Source: Megalopta genalis (taxonomy: Eukaryota > Arthropoda > Insecta > Hymenoptera > Halictidae). From it: a DNA stretch of 64,000 nucleotides. The stretch is from NCBI RefSeq assembly GCF_051020955.1, contig NC_135027.1, positions 2,356,001-2,420,000 of the forward strand, given 5' to 3'. Made by a program: the position numbers and the translations under genes. Positions 42,816 to 53,399 of the stretch are shown here, piece by piece. The notes under the pieces were generated by a model. That model did no database searches and was not told where the DNA came from. It was given only the letters and a program-made list of their open reading frames with translations. Within the stretch, counting starts at the first letter, position 1, and each line of letters starts with the position of its first letter.

Positions 42816-42836
42816 TCTCTCTCTTTCTCTCTGTCT
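42775..42836 (+). repeat. (CT)n microsatellite
   Basis: A CT run of about 30 units with breaks at CCCT, TTCT and CTGT. Confidence 0.95.
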
Positions 42837-43696
42837 CGACCCTCTATTTTTAGAACCGAGAAAACTCTAATTATACGACGATCATTGCGCAACCGACAGC
42901 AACCATTCAACGAGATACGTTTCTTTTCTATTTTCTTCTTCTATGCACGGTGTAAGTTTCGTCCCATTTTCTGGTGGTCCACGATTTATTCGGTCCTCGT
43001 ACGGCAACACAGCTGAGAGACAGTCAGTTGGAGTCAGCTGACTTCAATCGTGCCCGGCTCGATCCCGCTCGCCGCTCTGTCAATCTTTCGGCGTCCGCTT
43101 TGAGATTGCTCGGACGCGTCTTCAGAAAATTTCGTGCGCTTTGTTGCATCTCTCAAAGCCTTCGAACGAAAACTTTTCTTTTTCCCCTCCTTATCTAGCA
43201 ACTTTGTGCCGCGCTCCGCTCAACATTCAAGAATGATCGCAACACTGTATAGACCTTTGCTACACCGCGCGATCTAAGATATCGACTTTCTAACCCAGCT
43301 GCGGGATCCAACACCCGTGAGTCCCCGAACTGGAAGAACGGCAACTGCGGGGGGAGCTTATCCTCACGGTCCCTAAGAAACGTCAAATTCCGCGGGCCCG
43401 TCTCGCTCGGTCGCGACCGTGGACCCGGCCGGAGAAAAACCGGTGTCCCTGTTCATTGGATCGCGTCCAATGGTGGCCGATTCATCGGCGGAGACAATGC
43501 GTCGCGGTCTCTATCGGCGGTGGTAGCGTCGTCCAGGAGGAGGCTTCGTCCGAAGGCTCGTCTTCGAAACCTGATTTTCTCCGTTTCACTTTCACGGATG
43601 CGCGGCTCGCCGCGGCGCGGAGCGGAGCGGAGCTGCAGGCCGGTGTTAAACTTCCTCGTCGGCGAGGAGGAAGGTCGATAGAGGAGCGAATAACAG

Positions 43697-43735
43697 AGAA
43701 GAGAGAAAGAGAGAGAGAATGAGAGAGAGAGAGAG
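43697..43735 (+). repeat. (GA)n microsatellite
   Basis: AGAGAGAAAGAGAGAGAATG then GAGAGAGAGAG; the surrounding 43660-43830 is purine-rich. Confidence 0.9.
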
Positions 43736-44615
43736 CCAGAGGGGCAGAAAAAGCCGGGGGAAGGAGAGGAGAGCCGCGTGGACAAAGAGAGGAGCAAAGG
43801 ACGGAGGGAGATTGAAGGAAACCGAGAAAGAAGCGATCCTAAGCCGCGCCGAGCGAAGCTTTGCGGCGCTACGAAACTCGAAGAGGTTCCTCGAGAGTCA
43901 ATCGTACCAGGAAGACCGGCGTCCAATTAGGTAGCCGCCAACAGCGGAAGCCCGGCCAACTTCCCGATCGTAAAATATATCCATCCTGATAAGCGACAGA
44001 GGTCCTGGCTCTCTCGGGTGTCCTAATGAGATGCACGGGAAAGGACTCGGCTTTCGCGTCACGTTTCCTCGTGCACAACACCGTATATAACACCGAAACC
44101 CGCCGGTCGGTCAGTCGAATTCGGGATTCACGCCTGCCCGGCGGTTTTTTAACTAACCTTCGCATCTTATTTCACCGGCGGGCCGGCCCACGGCCCGCCG
44201 TTTCTTCATCCCTGTGTCACGTGTTGCGCCTTGATTGATGGAAGGAAATGTGCCGATGTGCGTGACGCTTTTTACTCCGCGCTGCCCGATGCTCTCTCTC
44301 GTGGTTCCATCGTTCTTCTTTTGTGGAAAGACTGCGGAAGATGGTCGGGATAGCAGTTCCCGGGATTCCGCCCCGACTTTGACGGCTCCTCGGCTTAATT
44401 AATTCTCGCCGGCCGGACGACGTGAATACCGAATCGCGGCAGGATCCCGTCGTGGATCCTTGAATTCTGTTCAGGGAACTCGGTAAATTCCTTTCAACAT
44501 TTAGAATATTAAGGTGCATCGTTAAGCAGGTGGCTAATAATTAGGAGTTACTTGAACGTAAATGCCTGATACCTTAGAAGTGATATGTTAATCGTGTCTC
44601 ATCTCGTGTAGTATA

Positions 44616-44943
44616 CATGGTGTCCCATAATTATGTTAACACCCGGAAAGGAGTGATTCCTGAGGTCATTTGAAGTAACTTTTTCCTTAGCGAAAATGCA
44701 ATCCGCGGCTTTGTTCGCGAGTTATTAACGAAAAACAGTGGCCAATGAGAGGCGAGCATGGCTGACGGGAGGCGGCCGAATCAACGAGCGGTCGAAGCCC
44801 CAGTTTCGCTGATTGGCTCGGCCGCCTAGCGCTAGGCGTGCTCGCGTCTTATTGGTCGGTGTTTTTCGTTAATAACTCGTAAACAGAGTCGCGGTTTGCA
44901 TTTTCGCTAAGGAAAAAGTTACTTCAAATGACCTCAGGAATCA
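44616..44943. mobile_element. TA-flanked foldback MITE, copy 4 (right end lost)
   Basis: It starts CATGGTGTCCCATAATTATG after TA (44614-44615) and is closest to copy 3 at 20906. The arms CATTTGAAGTAACTTTTTCC / GGAAAAAGTTACTTCAAATG and CAATGAGAGGCGAG are present. Homology stops after ACCTCAGGAATCA without the terminal CACCCTG. Confidence 0.75.
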
Positions 44944-46028
44944 GTTTATTCTGTAAATATTACGGGCGATATCTATTGTCTTGCAAATTAAGTGATTCCT
45001 TTTACGCAATATGGTCATCGTATATTACATAATATAGTCATCGTACAGTTGACAGAGATTAAAGTGATTCGAATTTAAAATAAAACCCATGAAAAGTATA
45101 TACCGGTGCTATAATAATTAAAAATCAATGCCAATTAGCACAATATTCAAGAATCCTTAGCCAGTCAAACTTTCACCATTTTCCACCCTTCTCTCTTACA
45201 CTCCTACCGCCACCTTTCACAAATCCAGCCACCCTGAAGGAACAAAAAGAGCAAGAAGGGTGAAAGGGAACCTCACCCGAGGCAGAGGATGAATCACAAA
45301 ATCGCCAGTTACATAACAGCAGCTCCAAAAAATTAATGGCCAACAGAACGCCCGGAAACTCACCCCTCGGTCCACCGCCCTCGGCCCTATAATGCAGGAT
45401 ACGGTGAAACTCGGCCGGTTCGATGATGCCGCGCACGTTCCCCCGTTTTTTTTCTTCTTCGTATGAGAGGGGTGGACCATCCCGTTATGCATTTTTCTAG
45501 CGGAAAGGTGGAGAGAAAGGCGAACAGCCAGCCGAGGGAAAAAAATGCCCATAGGAACGACGGTCGCCGGAAAAAAATGGTGGCCGGCAACAAAAAATCG
45601 GTGCATCCTGTGCCCTGACCTCTCGAAGTAGCATTCGGGCAACGCGGATACCGGTCGGTCCGATCGGCCGGCCAGTCCGAATACTCTCTCTCCTATACGT
45701 ACATCCTATCCGCTCTCCTTCCTCGGCCCGTTTTTTTCATTGATTTTCTCCTTTTTGATTCTCTCCACCGACCGCCACCACCCTCTCTTTTCCCCCGTGT
45801 GTCCCGTGGTCCCCTTTGTGCGCGCGCTCTCTCGCGTATTCGATTACGAGAATCTCGTGTTACGCGGCCGGCGCGTGCATCGGCTGCATCGAGACGCCTG
45901 GAGGAGGCGTCGGGACGCCCCGAGATCCACCACCGGGCTCGGAAACGTCGGACTTCGGTGTCTCGCAGTCGGCGTTGCGCGGAATTGCAGTCTGACTCTG
46001 CTCTGCTTTTTACAGTCGTCTTTTGGGA

Positions 46029-46401
46029 TACCCACGGAGGGTGTTAAAAGAATTCGTACACATTTTAAAATAGAATAACTTTTTTATAATTAGGCGATTT
46101 TTATTTTGGGGGGAGATATTAGACGGATTAGCTTACTAGATAATTGTTAAGAAATTGTTTTGAAAAATTGCAATTGGTTGGGATAAAGAAATTTAAAAAA
46201 ATGACAATTTTTCGTTAGAAAATACCATTTTCTAATTTCTTAGTCAACCCAACTAATTGCAATTTTTGAAAACTATTTGTTAGCCGATGTCTAGTAAACT
46301 AATCCTTCTAAAGTCCCAATAAAATTCGGATCCTTTAAGCCAGTCATAAAAAAAGTTACACCGTTTTAAAAGGTGTTCGAATACTTTTTACACCGACTAT
46401 A
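46029..46401. mobile_element. Tc1-like foldback MITE
   Basis: The left end GGGTGTTAAAAGAATTCGTACAC mirrors the right end GTGTTCGAATACTTTTTACACC, flanked by possible TA sites. The arms continue inward (TAACTTTTTTAT; AATTGCAATT; TTTCTAATTTCTTAGTCAACCC). Non-coding, about 370 bp; the limits are uncertain by a few bases. Confidence 0.65.
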
Positions 46402-46409
46402 TTTTGATT

Positions 46410-48300
46410 TACAAACTGGACACATAACACTGTTCTGTTCTTATTCGGCCATTTAACACTTTGACCGCCGCGTCATCCACTCGAACTTGAAAATTAATTA
46501 TTACGCTAATATATTACATCCGTTTATCTTTATTACGATTCGCATAGTGTAAGAATATTAAAAAAGTAATTGACGTCATACACTTAAATTTTGCAATTTC
46601 GCTTCGATTAAATAAAATGCTGCAATCTTACGACATTTTTGTGGTCGTCGACATGGCAGCCAGAAGTATTGAACAATAATTGTTTGTCCAGCAACATAAC
46701 ATTCTTGGATTTGGTTACTGTAAATCTTACGATTCTTATCGGATCATTTAAACAGCAATTGCTTAGTCAGTGTGACAATATCGTTAAAGTCGATTACCGA
46801 AATTTTCACATAGTTCAACGATGAGCGCTCAATTTTGCGTCCGAGGAAAATGCCTCAGAATGTAATCGTGCTTCGGTCTCCGTCGCAAAAAGAATACCCC
46901 ATCGTTCGCATCTCTCGAACGTATTCATAAATATCAATACCATAAGAGCTCGCCCGTCCCGTTCATTTTACTGCGCCGTCGACCGTCATTTCACTAAAGA
47001 CTTTTACAATTCATTATAAAATAATCCCATAAGTACCACAGATTTCGAAGAACAAGTTCTGCCATGTATTAATGGTTCTCCGCGAAGGAACTCGTGTTAA
47101 CCCGGCAATCCCGGTACGAAGTGCGACAGCACGACAACAAAATCACAGTCAAGGTGGCAATATTTTCTCAGGAAACACGACGTCGAGAGGCCCCGGTCTT
47201 TATTACCTAATAAAATTCGATACGGCAGCAACAGGGGCTGCTAATGAACTCTGTCCGCCGGCGTAGAGGTTTTCCAGCAGGCACAGCCGTTTTGTTGGCC
47301 AGCCGATGGAAACAAACGATTCGACAATGGACGCTCGTCGGGCAGGCGTTCGTCGAGGACGCGCGGCAGGCCATCGGTCCTCGTAAAGGACTTTTATGAG
47401 TTTACGAACCTCCGAAAATAGCTGCACAATCGGAACCGGTTTCGGTGTAATCCTCGCTGATTTTTCTGTAGGCCCCGCAATTTCAATAAGTAAACATTTC
47501 CGTTTCGCGACGCATCGCCAACAACTGCCACGACACAATTAGACCGGTTTCGGCCGCGAGCCTACCTTCCGCCAGGACCAGCCTAATTCGCAACTCTTGG
47601 GGAGGGAGCCGATAAGGATCCAGAGTTTCGCGCGAAAATAACACTTTCGTTCTGCGGTCGGTGTTAGGTTCGCCGGCGCTGAAAAAAAGGAACCGGGTTA
47701 CTGTTCGAGCACGCCCGTCTTATCGATCCCCGGGATCTGCGTGCCCAATTTTCACGTGGGGCGATAATGAGAAGTTTGAGGTATGGGGAACGGTCCGACG
47801 AAGTTCGGGGAATATCCGGTGCTGGAAGAACAACTGGGTATTGTCGAAGTTCAAGGTTTCGTTTGGTATAAGAATAACTTTTTTTGTGAGTGGAATGTGG
47901 TTCGTTATACGATCTTTTACTGTTAGTAGGTGTTAATTGTGTATCTATTTTAGCTACATTTTGGTATTGACATGTTGAAGACGTTAGGTACACGTATCTA
48001 GTTCCTCGAAACGCAAACGGATCATTTGAGCCGTTTATTTTGGAAGTGGCATAAGTCACTTTGTTTTTAAGTCGATGTATTTAAGGGTTTGCGTTTTAAC
48101 ACGTTTTAAAATATGGATGCTAACTTTCGAGAAGATTTACTTGTATTTGTCATCTCAGGATACTGATATTTTTCTCAGTATAAATAATTTCGTATAAACA
48201 TCAAAAAATCACCACTTTTCATTACGGTAAAGTGGTAAATAAACGGCTCATTTAATGATTCAAATGAGACTCGAGCTCTCTTTTTCACCAGTATTTAAGA
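46410..48300. other. No gene recognised
   Basis: Mixed sequence. 46453 holds a TTAACACTTTGACCGCCGCG end similar to 63508, with no partner. Open frames at 47203-47538 and 47664-48059 lack known domains. Confidence 0.5.
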
Positions 48301-48302
48301 CT

Positions 48303-48544
48303 TTAACCCTTTGCACTCGAAGCTATTTTAACTGTAAACCTGAAATAATTTTTCCGACTTACAGTATCTCCATTTTGCAGGACAAAGTGCATTTTATGCA
48401 CACGAAATTGAGTCTCGCGATTCATACAACAGTTACACAATTAATAATCTTTAATAATTCTCGATTATCATAAAAATGATCTTAGAACGTGATATAACAA
48501 TTTTAGTGGTGCCTCAGGGTCACCACTCGAGCGCAAAGGGTTAA
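48303..48544. mobile_element. TTAA-flanked piggyBac-like MITE (complete)
   Basis: The ends are TTAACCCTTTGCACTCGA and TCGAGCGCAAAGGGTTAA, inverted repeats with one mismatch in 14, and TTAA on each side. The 242-bp element is non-coding and is the best-preserved member of this style in the window. Confidence 0.82.
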
Positions 48545-48682
48545 TATAAGATTTTTATTAAAATTGGAATTTTAATAAATTGGAATTTTGCTCTTTTAAC
48601 GATGCTTTTTGGATGCTTTTCCAATTTTTAGACTGTTCATGGTATTTTTTAAACTGAATGATTTTAAAGTTTTTTGATAGTA

Positions 48683-48890
48683 CAGAAAATTCTGCCTAAT
48701 TGACGCTCAGCTCGGAAACAAAAGAGGACAATTTGGGAAGAAGAGTCATTAAAAAAAAACCTCGTTTTTTATAATTCTGGACAATCGATAATTATAAAAA
48801 TAAACCGCAAAGCTCGCATAATCGTATCTCCTCTTCCCAAATTGTCCACTTTTGTTTCCAAGCCGTGAGTCAATTAGGGAGAAATTATTA
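48683..48890. mobile_element. pogo-like palindromic MITE, copy 7
   Basis: It starts CAGAAAATTCTGCCTAATTG after TA (48681-48682). The right arm ends GGGAGAAATTATTA next to the TA at 48891-48892, which is also the target site of the mariner that follows. Confidence 0.75.
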
Positions 48891-48892
48891 TA

Positions 48893-49477
48893 TTGGGTTG
48901 GCAACTAAGTAATTGCCGATTTGTTCAATGAATTAAAAAATTCTTTTTTACTTGGAACGAAGTTTAATCTGTAATGTATTTTCCATTTTGTTCGATGACC
49001 TTTTGCCATCTCTCTGACAACTTGAAAATTCCACGCTCGTAGAAAGTCTGATCCTTTTCGGCCAAAAACTGAGTTAAGTGAGATTTTACAGCGTCATCAT
49101 CATTAAAAGTTTTACCACGAAGGGAGTTGTCCAGGGATCGAAATAAGTGGTAATCCGATGGCGCGAGATCAGGGCTATATCGTGGGTGTAACATCAATTC
49201 CCAACCAATATCCATCAATTTTTGACGAGTGGATAAAGACGTGTGCGGCCTAGCATTGTCCTGGTGGAAAATGACACCTTTACGACCGACCAATTCTGCT
49301 CGCTTTTCCTTGACCGCTGCATTCAATTTGTCCAGTTGCTAACATTCATGGATAATAAAAAATAATATAATAATAATAATAATAATAATTTTATAATATA
49401 ACATTTACGGATATCATAAAAATGGGAGTAAGAGACATCTATAACTGAAATCGGCAATTACTTAGTTGCCAACCCAA
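48893..49477 (-). mobile_element. Internally deleted mariner element with perfect 30-bp inverted ends
   Basis: 48893-48922 (TTGGGTTGGCAACTAAGTAA..., ending TTGCCGATTT) is the exact inverse of 49448-49477. TA flanks both sides (48891-48892 and 49478-49479). At 585 bp it is under half of a full mariner (~1.3 kb). It keeps the 3' part of the transposase gene and has lost the 5' part. Confidence 0.93.
48964..49338 (-). pseudogene. mariner transposase, C-terminal fragment
   Basis: The open frame (QLDKLNAAVKEKRAELVGRK onward) contains HQDNARPHT and YSPDLAPSDYHLF, with exactly 34 residues between the two aspartates, the D34D signature of mariner transposases. It ends with TAA at 48964-48966. A TAG lies just upstream of the first Gln codon and there is no ATG, so the DNA-binding N-terminus and the first catalytic Asp are gone. 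The remaining ~124 codons have no internal stop. It could not make an active transposase but could be mobilised in trans. Confidence 0.93.
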
Positions 49478-49479
49478 TA

Positions 49480-50800
49480 CATCGCACAAATTTCAATCAA
49501 TTTAATCTCCCTCTTCGTAATACCCTCCGCGAAACGATGCAGAACCCAACGCAATTTTCGATGACGACAATGACAAGAGCTGAAGAAAGTCGAAGAAAGG
49601 TTAAAAGTGTGCGAGGAAAGTGTTCGCGAATAAAAAATCGCAGCGAACGATGCGCAATCGGCGAACAAAGAGGCGAGCCGATCGACGTAGGCGAAACTTT
49701 CGAGCATCGCCTGGCGACGAGTAAACAAAACGGAGTGAAAGGTCTGCGCGAAAGAGCGGAGAGAAGAAGGAGCGTCGGCGAACGAGAAACAGGAAGTGTT
49801 GGCGCGAATCAAATTCCCGGTAGGGTCACCGGCGAACCCATGCCGATGGCTGTGCCATGGTTGCGGCGATGGTGGTGGTGGTGGTGATGGTGGTGGAGTA
49901 TGGAAGATCGGCGGTTACGGTCAAGGACTCACTGACGTCAGCCTCGCCGGTCGTTAAAGAATTTAGGTCAAAAAGTCACTGTTGTGTGTTCGCCATTCAT
50001 CGCGGAACTTGCCGAGCAAACGACCCATGTCCGATTTTACCGGGAATGGACATCCGCCGCGGCGTGGCACAGGAGCCGAGCGAGGCGAGCGGAGGGGGCG
50101 GGCCGCGTTTTTCGTCGGGTTTCGCTAATTATTTGAATTGCAAATTCTGTGGCACCGTTCGAAAGAAGATAGCCGCCCATCGTCGTCCCGTTACTGGGGC
50201 ATTAGGCGCAGGGACGCGGCTCCGAAAATCATTTCGCGCCGCCGTGATAATTGGGAGAGCCTCCAAAAGCTAACCACTTCGTCGCGCGCTAATTTCCAAG
50301 CCCCTACCCGTCCCTCGCCACCGCTCCGAAAACGTGCGGGCACCCGCGAAGGAATTTTCTCGCCCGGGCTTGTTTTTAATGGGTTAGTAAAGTGTTTTCG
50401 AGCGGGTATCTCGCGGCGCCGTTGCGTGTACAAATGGCCGCAACGGTACACCGCGGAGAGCTCCGTGGAATCATATTGAATAATAAAATTGTTCTAGCTT
50501 GCGGAGTTCCCTTGCCCGGTCTCCACGGAATCTGGGGTGTGTTGCGTGTCCGTGAAATTTGCATTCTAGCCGGATCGGCGGAGCTAAGTGGTCGCTTGAA
50601 AATGTCCGCGCTCTGCGAGTATGCTCTGCGAGATTCGAAAGGGAAATGAAAATATTGGACAGCCTCGATTTGTAAATATTTTATCGGTACACCGTGAACG
50701 GCGAACGTAATCGTGAGCAACGTAATCCAAAAAAGGTTCATAAAAACGACAGCATCGGGAAAAGTTGAATCGAAACGATCAGTTTTTTCATTCAAGTTAA
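49480..50800. other. No gene recognised
   Basis: Contains a (GGT)n repeat at 49869-49897. The open frames are unrecognised. Confidence 0.5.
49869..49897 (+). repeat. (GGT)n repeat
   Basis: About nine GGT/GAT units. Confidence 0.9.
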
Positions 50801-50807
50801 AATGTAC

Positions 50808-51033
50808 AGTAATGTCTCTCTAACTGACGCACAAATTTTTGTTGATTATGCACAAAAATGGACAATTTGGGAAGAGGAGAGATGCGATTTTTAGATCCTT
50901 GCGATTCATTTTTATACTTACGAATTGTCAACAATTATAAAAACGGGTCGCAAGGCTCGAATAATAGTATTTCCTCTTCCAAAATTGTCCATTTTTGTGG
51001 ACAACCTGAGCGTCAATTAGAGAGACATTACTG
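50808..51033. mobile_element. pogo-like palindromic MITE, copy 8
   Basis: CAGTAATGTCTCTCTAACTG is mirrored by AATTAGAGAGACATTACTG, with TA on both sides (50806-50807 and 51034-51035). The left arm holds a short extra segment (TTTTTGTTGATTATGC). Confidence 0.82.
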
Positions 51034-51254
51034 TAATTACACGGTCAGTTCTGTTAAAAGGAAAGATTTATTATTTAAGATCATTAAAACGTACATTCTT
51101 CCAATCACTGTTTACTCTTTCACATCATACGATTATTTTACAGTATCTTTAAAAAAAGCACTTTCATTGAAGCGTATACTAGCAACAAAATCTCCACAAA
51201 AGTTCTTCAAAAAATCTCCTTTCAACGTTTACAAAATGTGACCACACTTAATTA

Positions 51255-51350
51255 TTGGGTTGGCAGGAAAGTAATTTCGGTTGCGAGACAACAATTATTA
51301 TACAACGCTTTCTACGTGTGACAACAGAAAATACTTTCTCGTCAATCCAA
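51255..51350. mobile_element. 96-bp mariner-type mini-element
   Basis: TTGGGTTGGCAGGAAAGTAA is mirrored with mismatches by ACTTTCTCGTCAATCCAA, flanked by TA (51253-51254 and 51351-51352). The first ten bases equal those of the mariner at 48893. Almost nothing but ends remains. Confidence 0.75.
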
Positions 51351-52488
51351 TATTATTTGAACAGTCTCGAAGTCTGTAAAATACGATTAGCCTAAAAATA
51401 TAAATATATATAAAAATAAAAATAAAAATATAAATAGCTTAAAAATACGAACGAAGATTAAAAACATCCCCGTTCACCGAACTCGGTCTCGGAAAACTAC
51501 CTATTTTAAATTCGAGGACTCGAACGGCGCTTCCCGCAGCCAGTTCGGATAGCAGAGGGTCCGCAGAACAAGCGTACGAAGGTGTAGTGGCTACCAGGGA
51601 AGAAACAAGGCGGTGTCGTCGCCGGAGGGACGACAGTGTCCGACCGATAACGAAAAGAAAGGAACAGCGGTCCCGTAACGCGAAAATAATGGAACACGGA
51701 AACGGCCGGGGGCAGGCACGTGAAAACCGACGGTAATTAGAATTCTTCTGGCCACGTAACATCTGCGCCTAATACAGGAACTATCGCGTGGGTATAATCA
51801 GGGACAAGAATCGCGCGAACGAAACTTCTCTCCCGTTCCGCGTTACGGAAGAACCTTCGGCGTATGTATGTGTGAGCGAGCGCGCGCGCGCGCGCGTGCG
51901 CCCGACCGAGCGCGAGTCTTTCGCCGTGAAAAGGTGGAATCAATTTGCCGGTCTCTGACGTAACAGGAGGATATAATATCCTGCGATTCATTGTATCCTC
52001 ACCGCGGAAGTTTATCAATGGAATGCAGCCTCCGACGCGTGGGCGTCGATTTTGAAGTACGCAGATGGCTCGGACTCCCTTGCGATTGCTCCTTTCCAGC
52101 CCTCACCCTCGTTTCCGGGCTTCTGGCTGGAAATTACGTGTCAATATTAGCGATCCGAACTCTGAACAGCGCTCTCGCACGTGCTGGATCCTTTGATCTT
52201 TATTGTTCCGAATCGTTCGCCGGTATTGAATTGCACAGACTTTTGGACGAGTTATTGTTTCTTTATTGTAGAGAATTGCGAGGGACTTCGTCGAGATTTT
52301 TTAGACTAATGAACACAATTTTATACGACACTGTCGTTTAAATATCCAATCGGGTAAATATTTACCTAAATAAACATTTATTATCGAACAAATATTCATT
52401 GGAATACAATTTTATTCGAATAGGAATTTATTCGTACGGGAATTCGTACAGAAAATAAACGATTTTAATACAAATTATAGCATACGGA

Positions 52489-52728
52489 GTATTTTCAGTA
52501 ATTTGTTATTTCCATATTCCTCTTTTCAAATAAAGAATTATTCGAATAGATTAGTACACAAAGTACTTTGTTCACGGTTTATTAATTTGTTATTTCCACA
52601 TTCCTCTTTGCAAATAAAGAATTATTCGACTAAATAGATTAGCATACAAAGTATTTTGTTCACGGTTTATTAATTTGTTATTTCCACAGTCCTCTTTTCA
52701 AATAAAGAATCATTCGACTAAATAGATA
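52489..52728 (+). repeat. Three tandem copies of an ~80-90-bp unit
   Basis: The copies start at 52489, 52563 and 52651. Each has TAATTTGTTATTTCCA, CCTCTTT.CAAATAAAGAAT and ATTCGA.TA(A)ATAGAT. Copies 2 and 3 are closest; copy 1 lacks the GTTCACGGTTTAT segment. Confidence 0.88.
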
Positions 52729-53310
52729 GCACAATTTATGACGAATAATTCATTCGGATAATTATCTTAGAACATTATTTGAAACAATTCGAATAATTTC
52801 CATTTCTATCTACGATCACTCTAATACTAGAATTTATTCAAACACCCTGATGAAATCACAACGGAAGAACGAGCAATTGCGCAATGCAATTCTTCAAGTC
52901 CACGGTCGATCCAATTGTTCGTCCACGGACAATTCGCCGGGCCGCAACCCTTCGCAGCGAAGGGGTTGAGGATAGATTCTCGCCGACCGATTAAAATCGC
53001 AGAAGTCGGCAGGAGTTGCTCGGCGCAAAGTCCCGAGGGTGGCCGGATGGGGGCCGACGATCGAAAGGTTAATTCCCTGGTCGAGAGGCTGCGTCTCGGC
53101 TCCCGCGGCAGCGTGATCCCGCTCGTGACTAGGTATAATTAACCTTTTCCCTGACACGAATCCATCGCCGATAAAAGTGCCCACGGAGACAATAAATACC
53201 TCGGGCAAGCATCCTCTTCGAGGTCACGTCGATCGTTTTCCACTTCCACAGCGTCGGTGAATGACGGACTGCCATTCGATAGCGGCGGAATAAGACAGTC
53301 GGCGATGAGG

Positions 53311-53395
53311 ACGATAACCACGACGACAACGACGACAACATCGGCAACGGCGAGGAGGAGGAGGAGGAGGAGGAGGAGGAGGAGGAGGACTCAGA
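53311..53395 (+). repeat. (ACG/ACA)n followed by (GAG)n repeats
   Basis: CGACGACAACG-type triplets at 53320-53340 are followed by (GGA)n at 53351-53390. They give poly-Thr, poly-Arg and poly-Ser frames on the two strands. Confidence 0.9.
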
Positions 53396-53399
53396 AGAG

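Noticed and set aside
42512..42853. 113-codon frame starting MATDCGAVNFPFYGHG
   Set aside because: Considered because of its balanced composition, but it runs into the (CT)n repeat and matches no family I know. No splice evidence.
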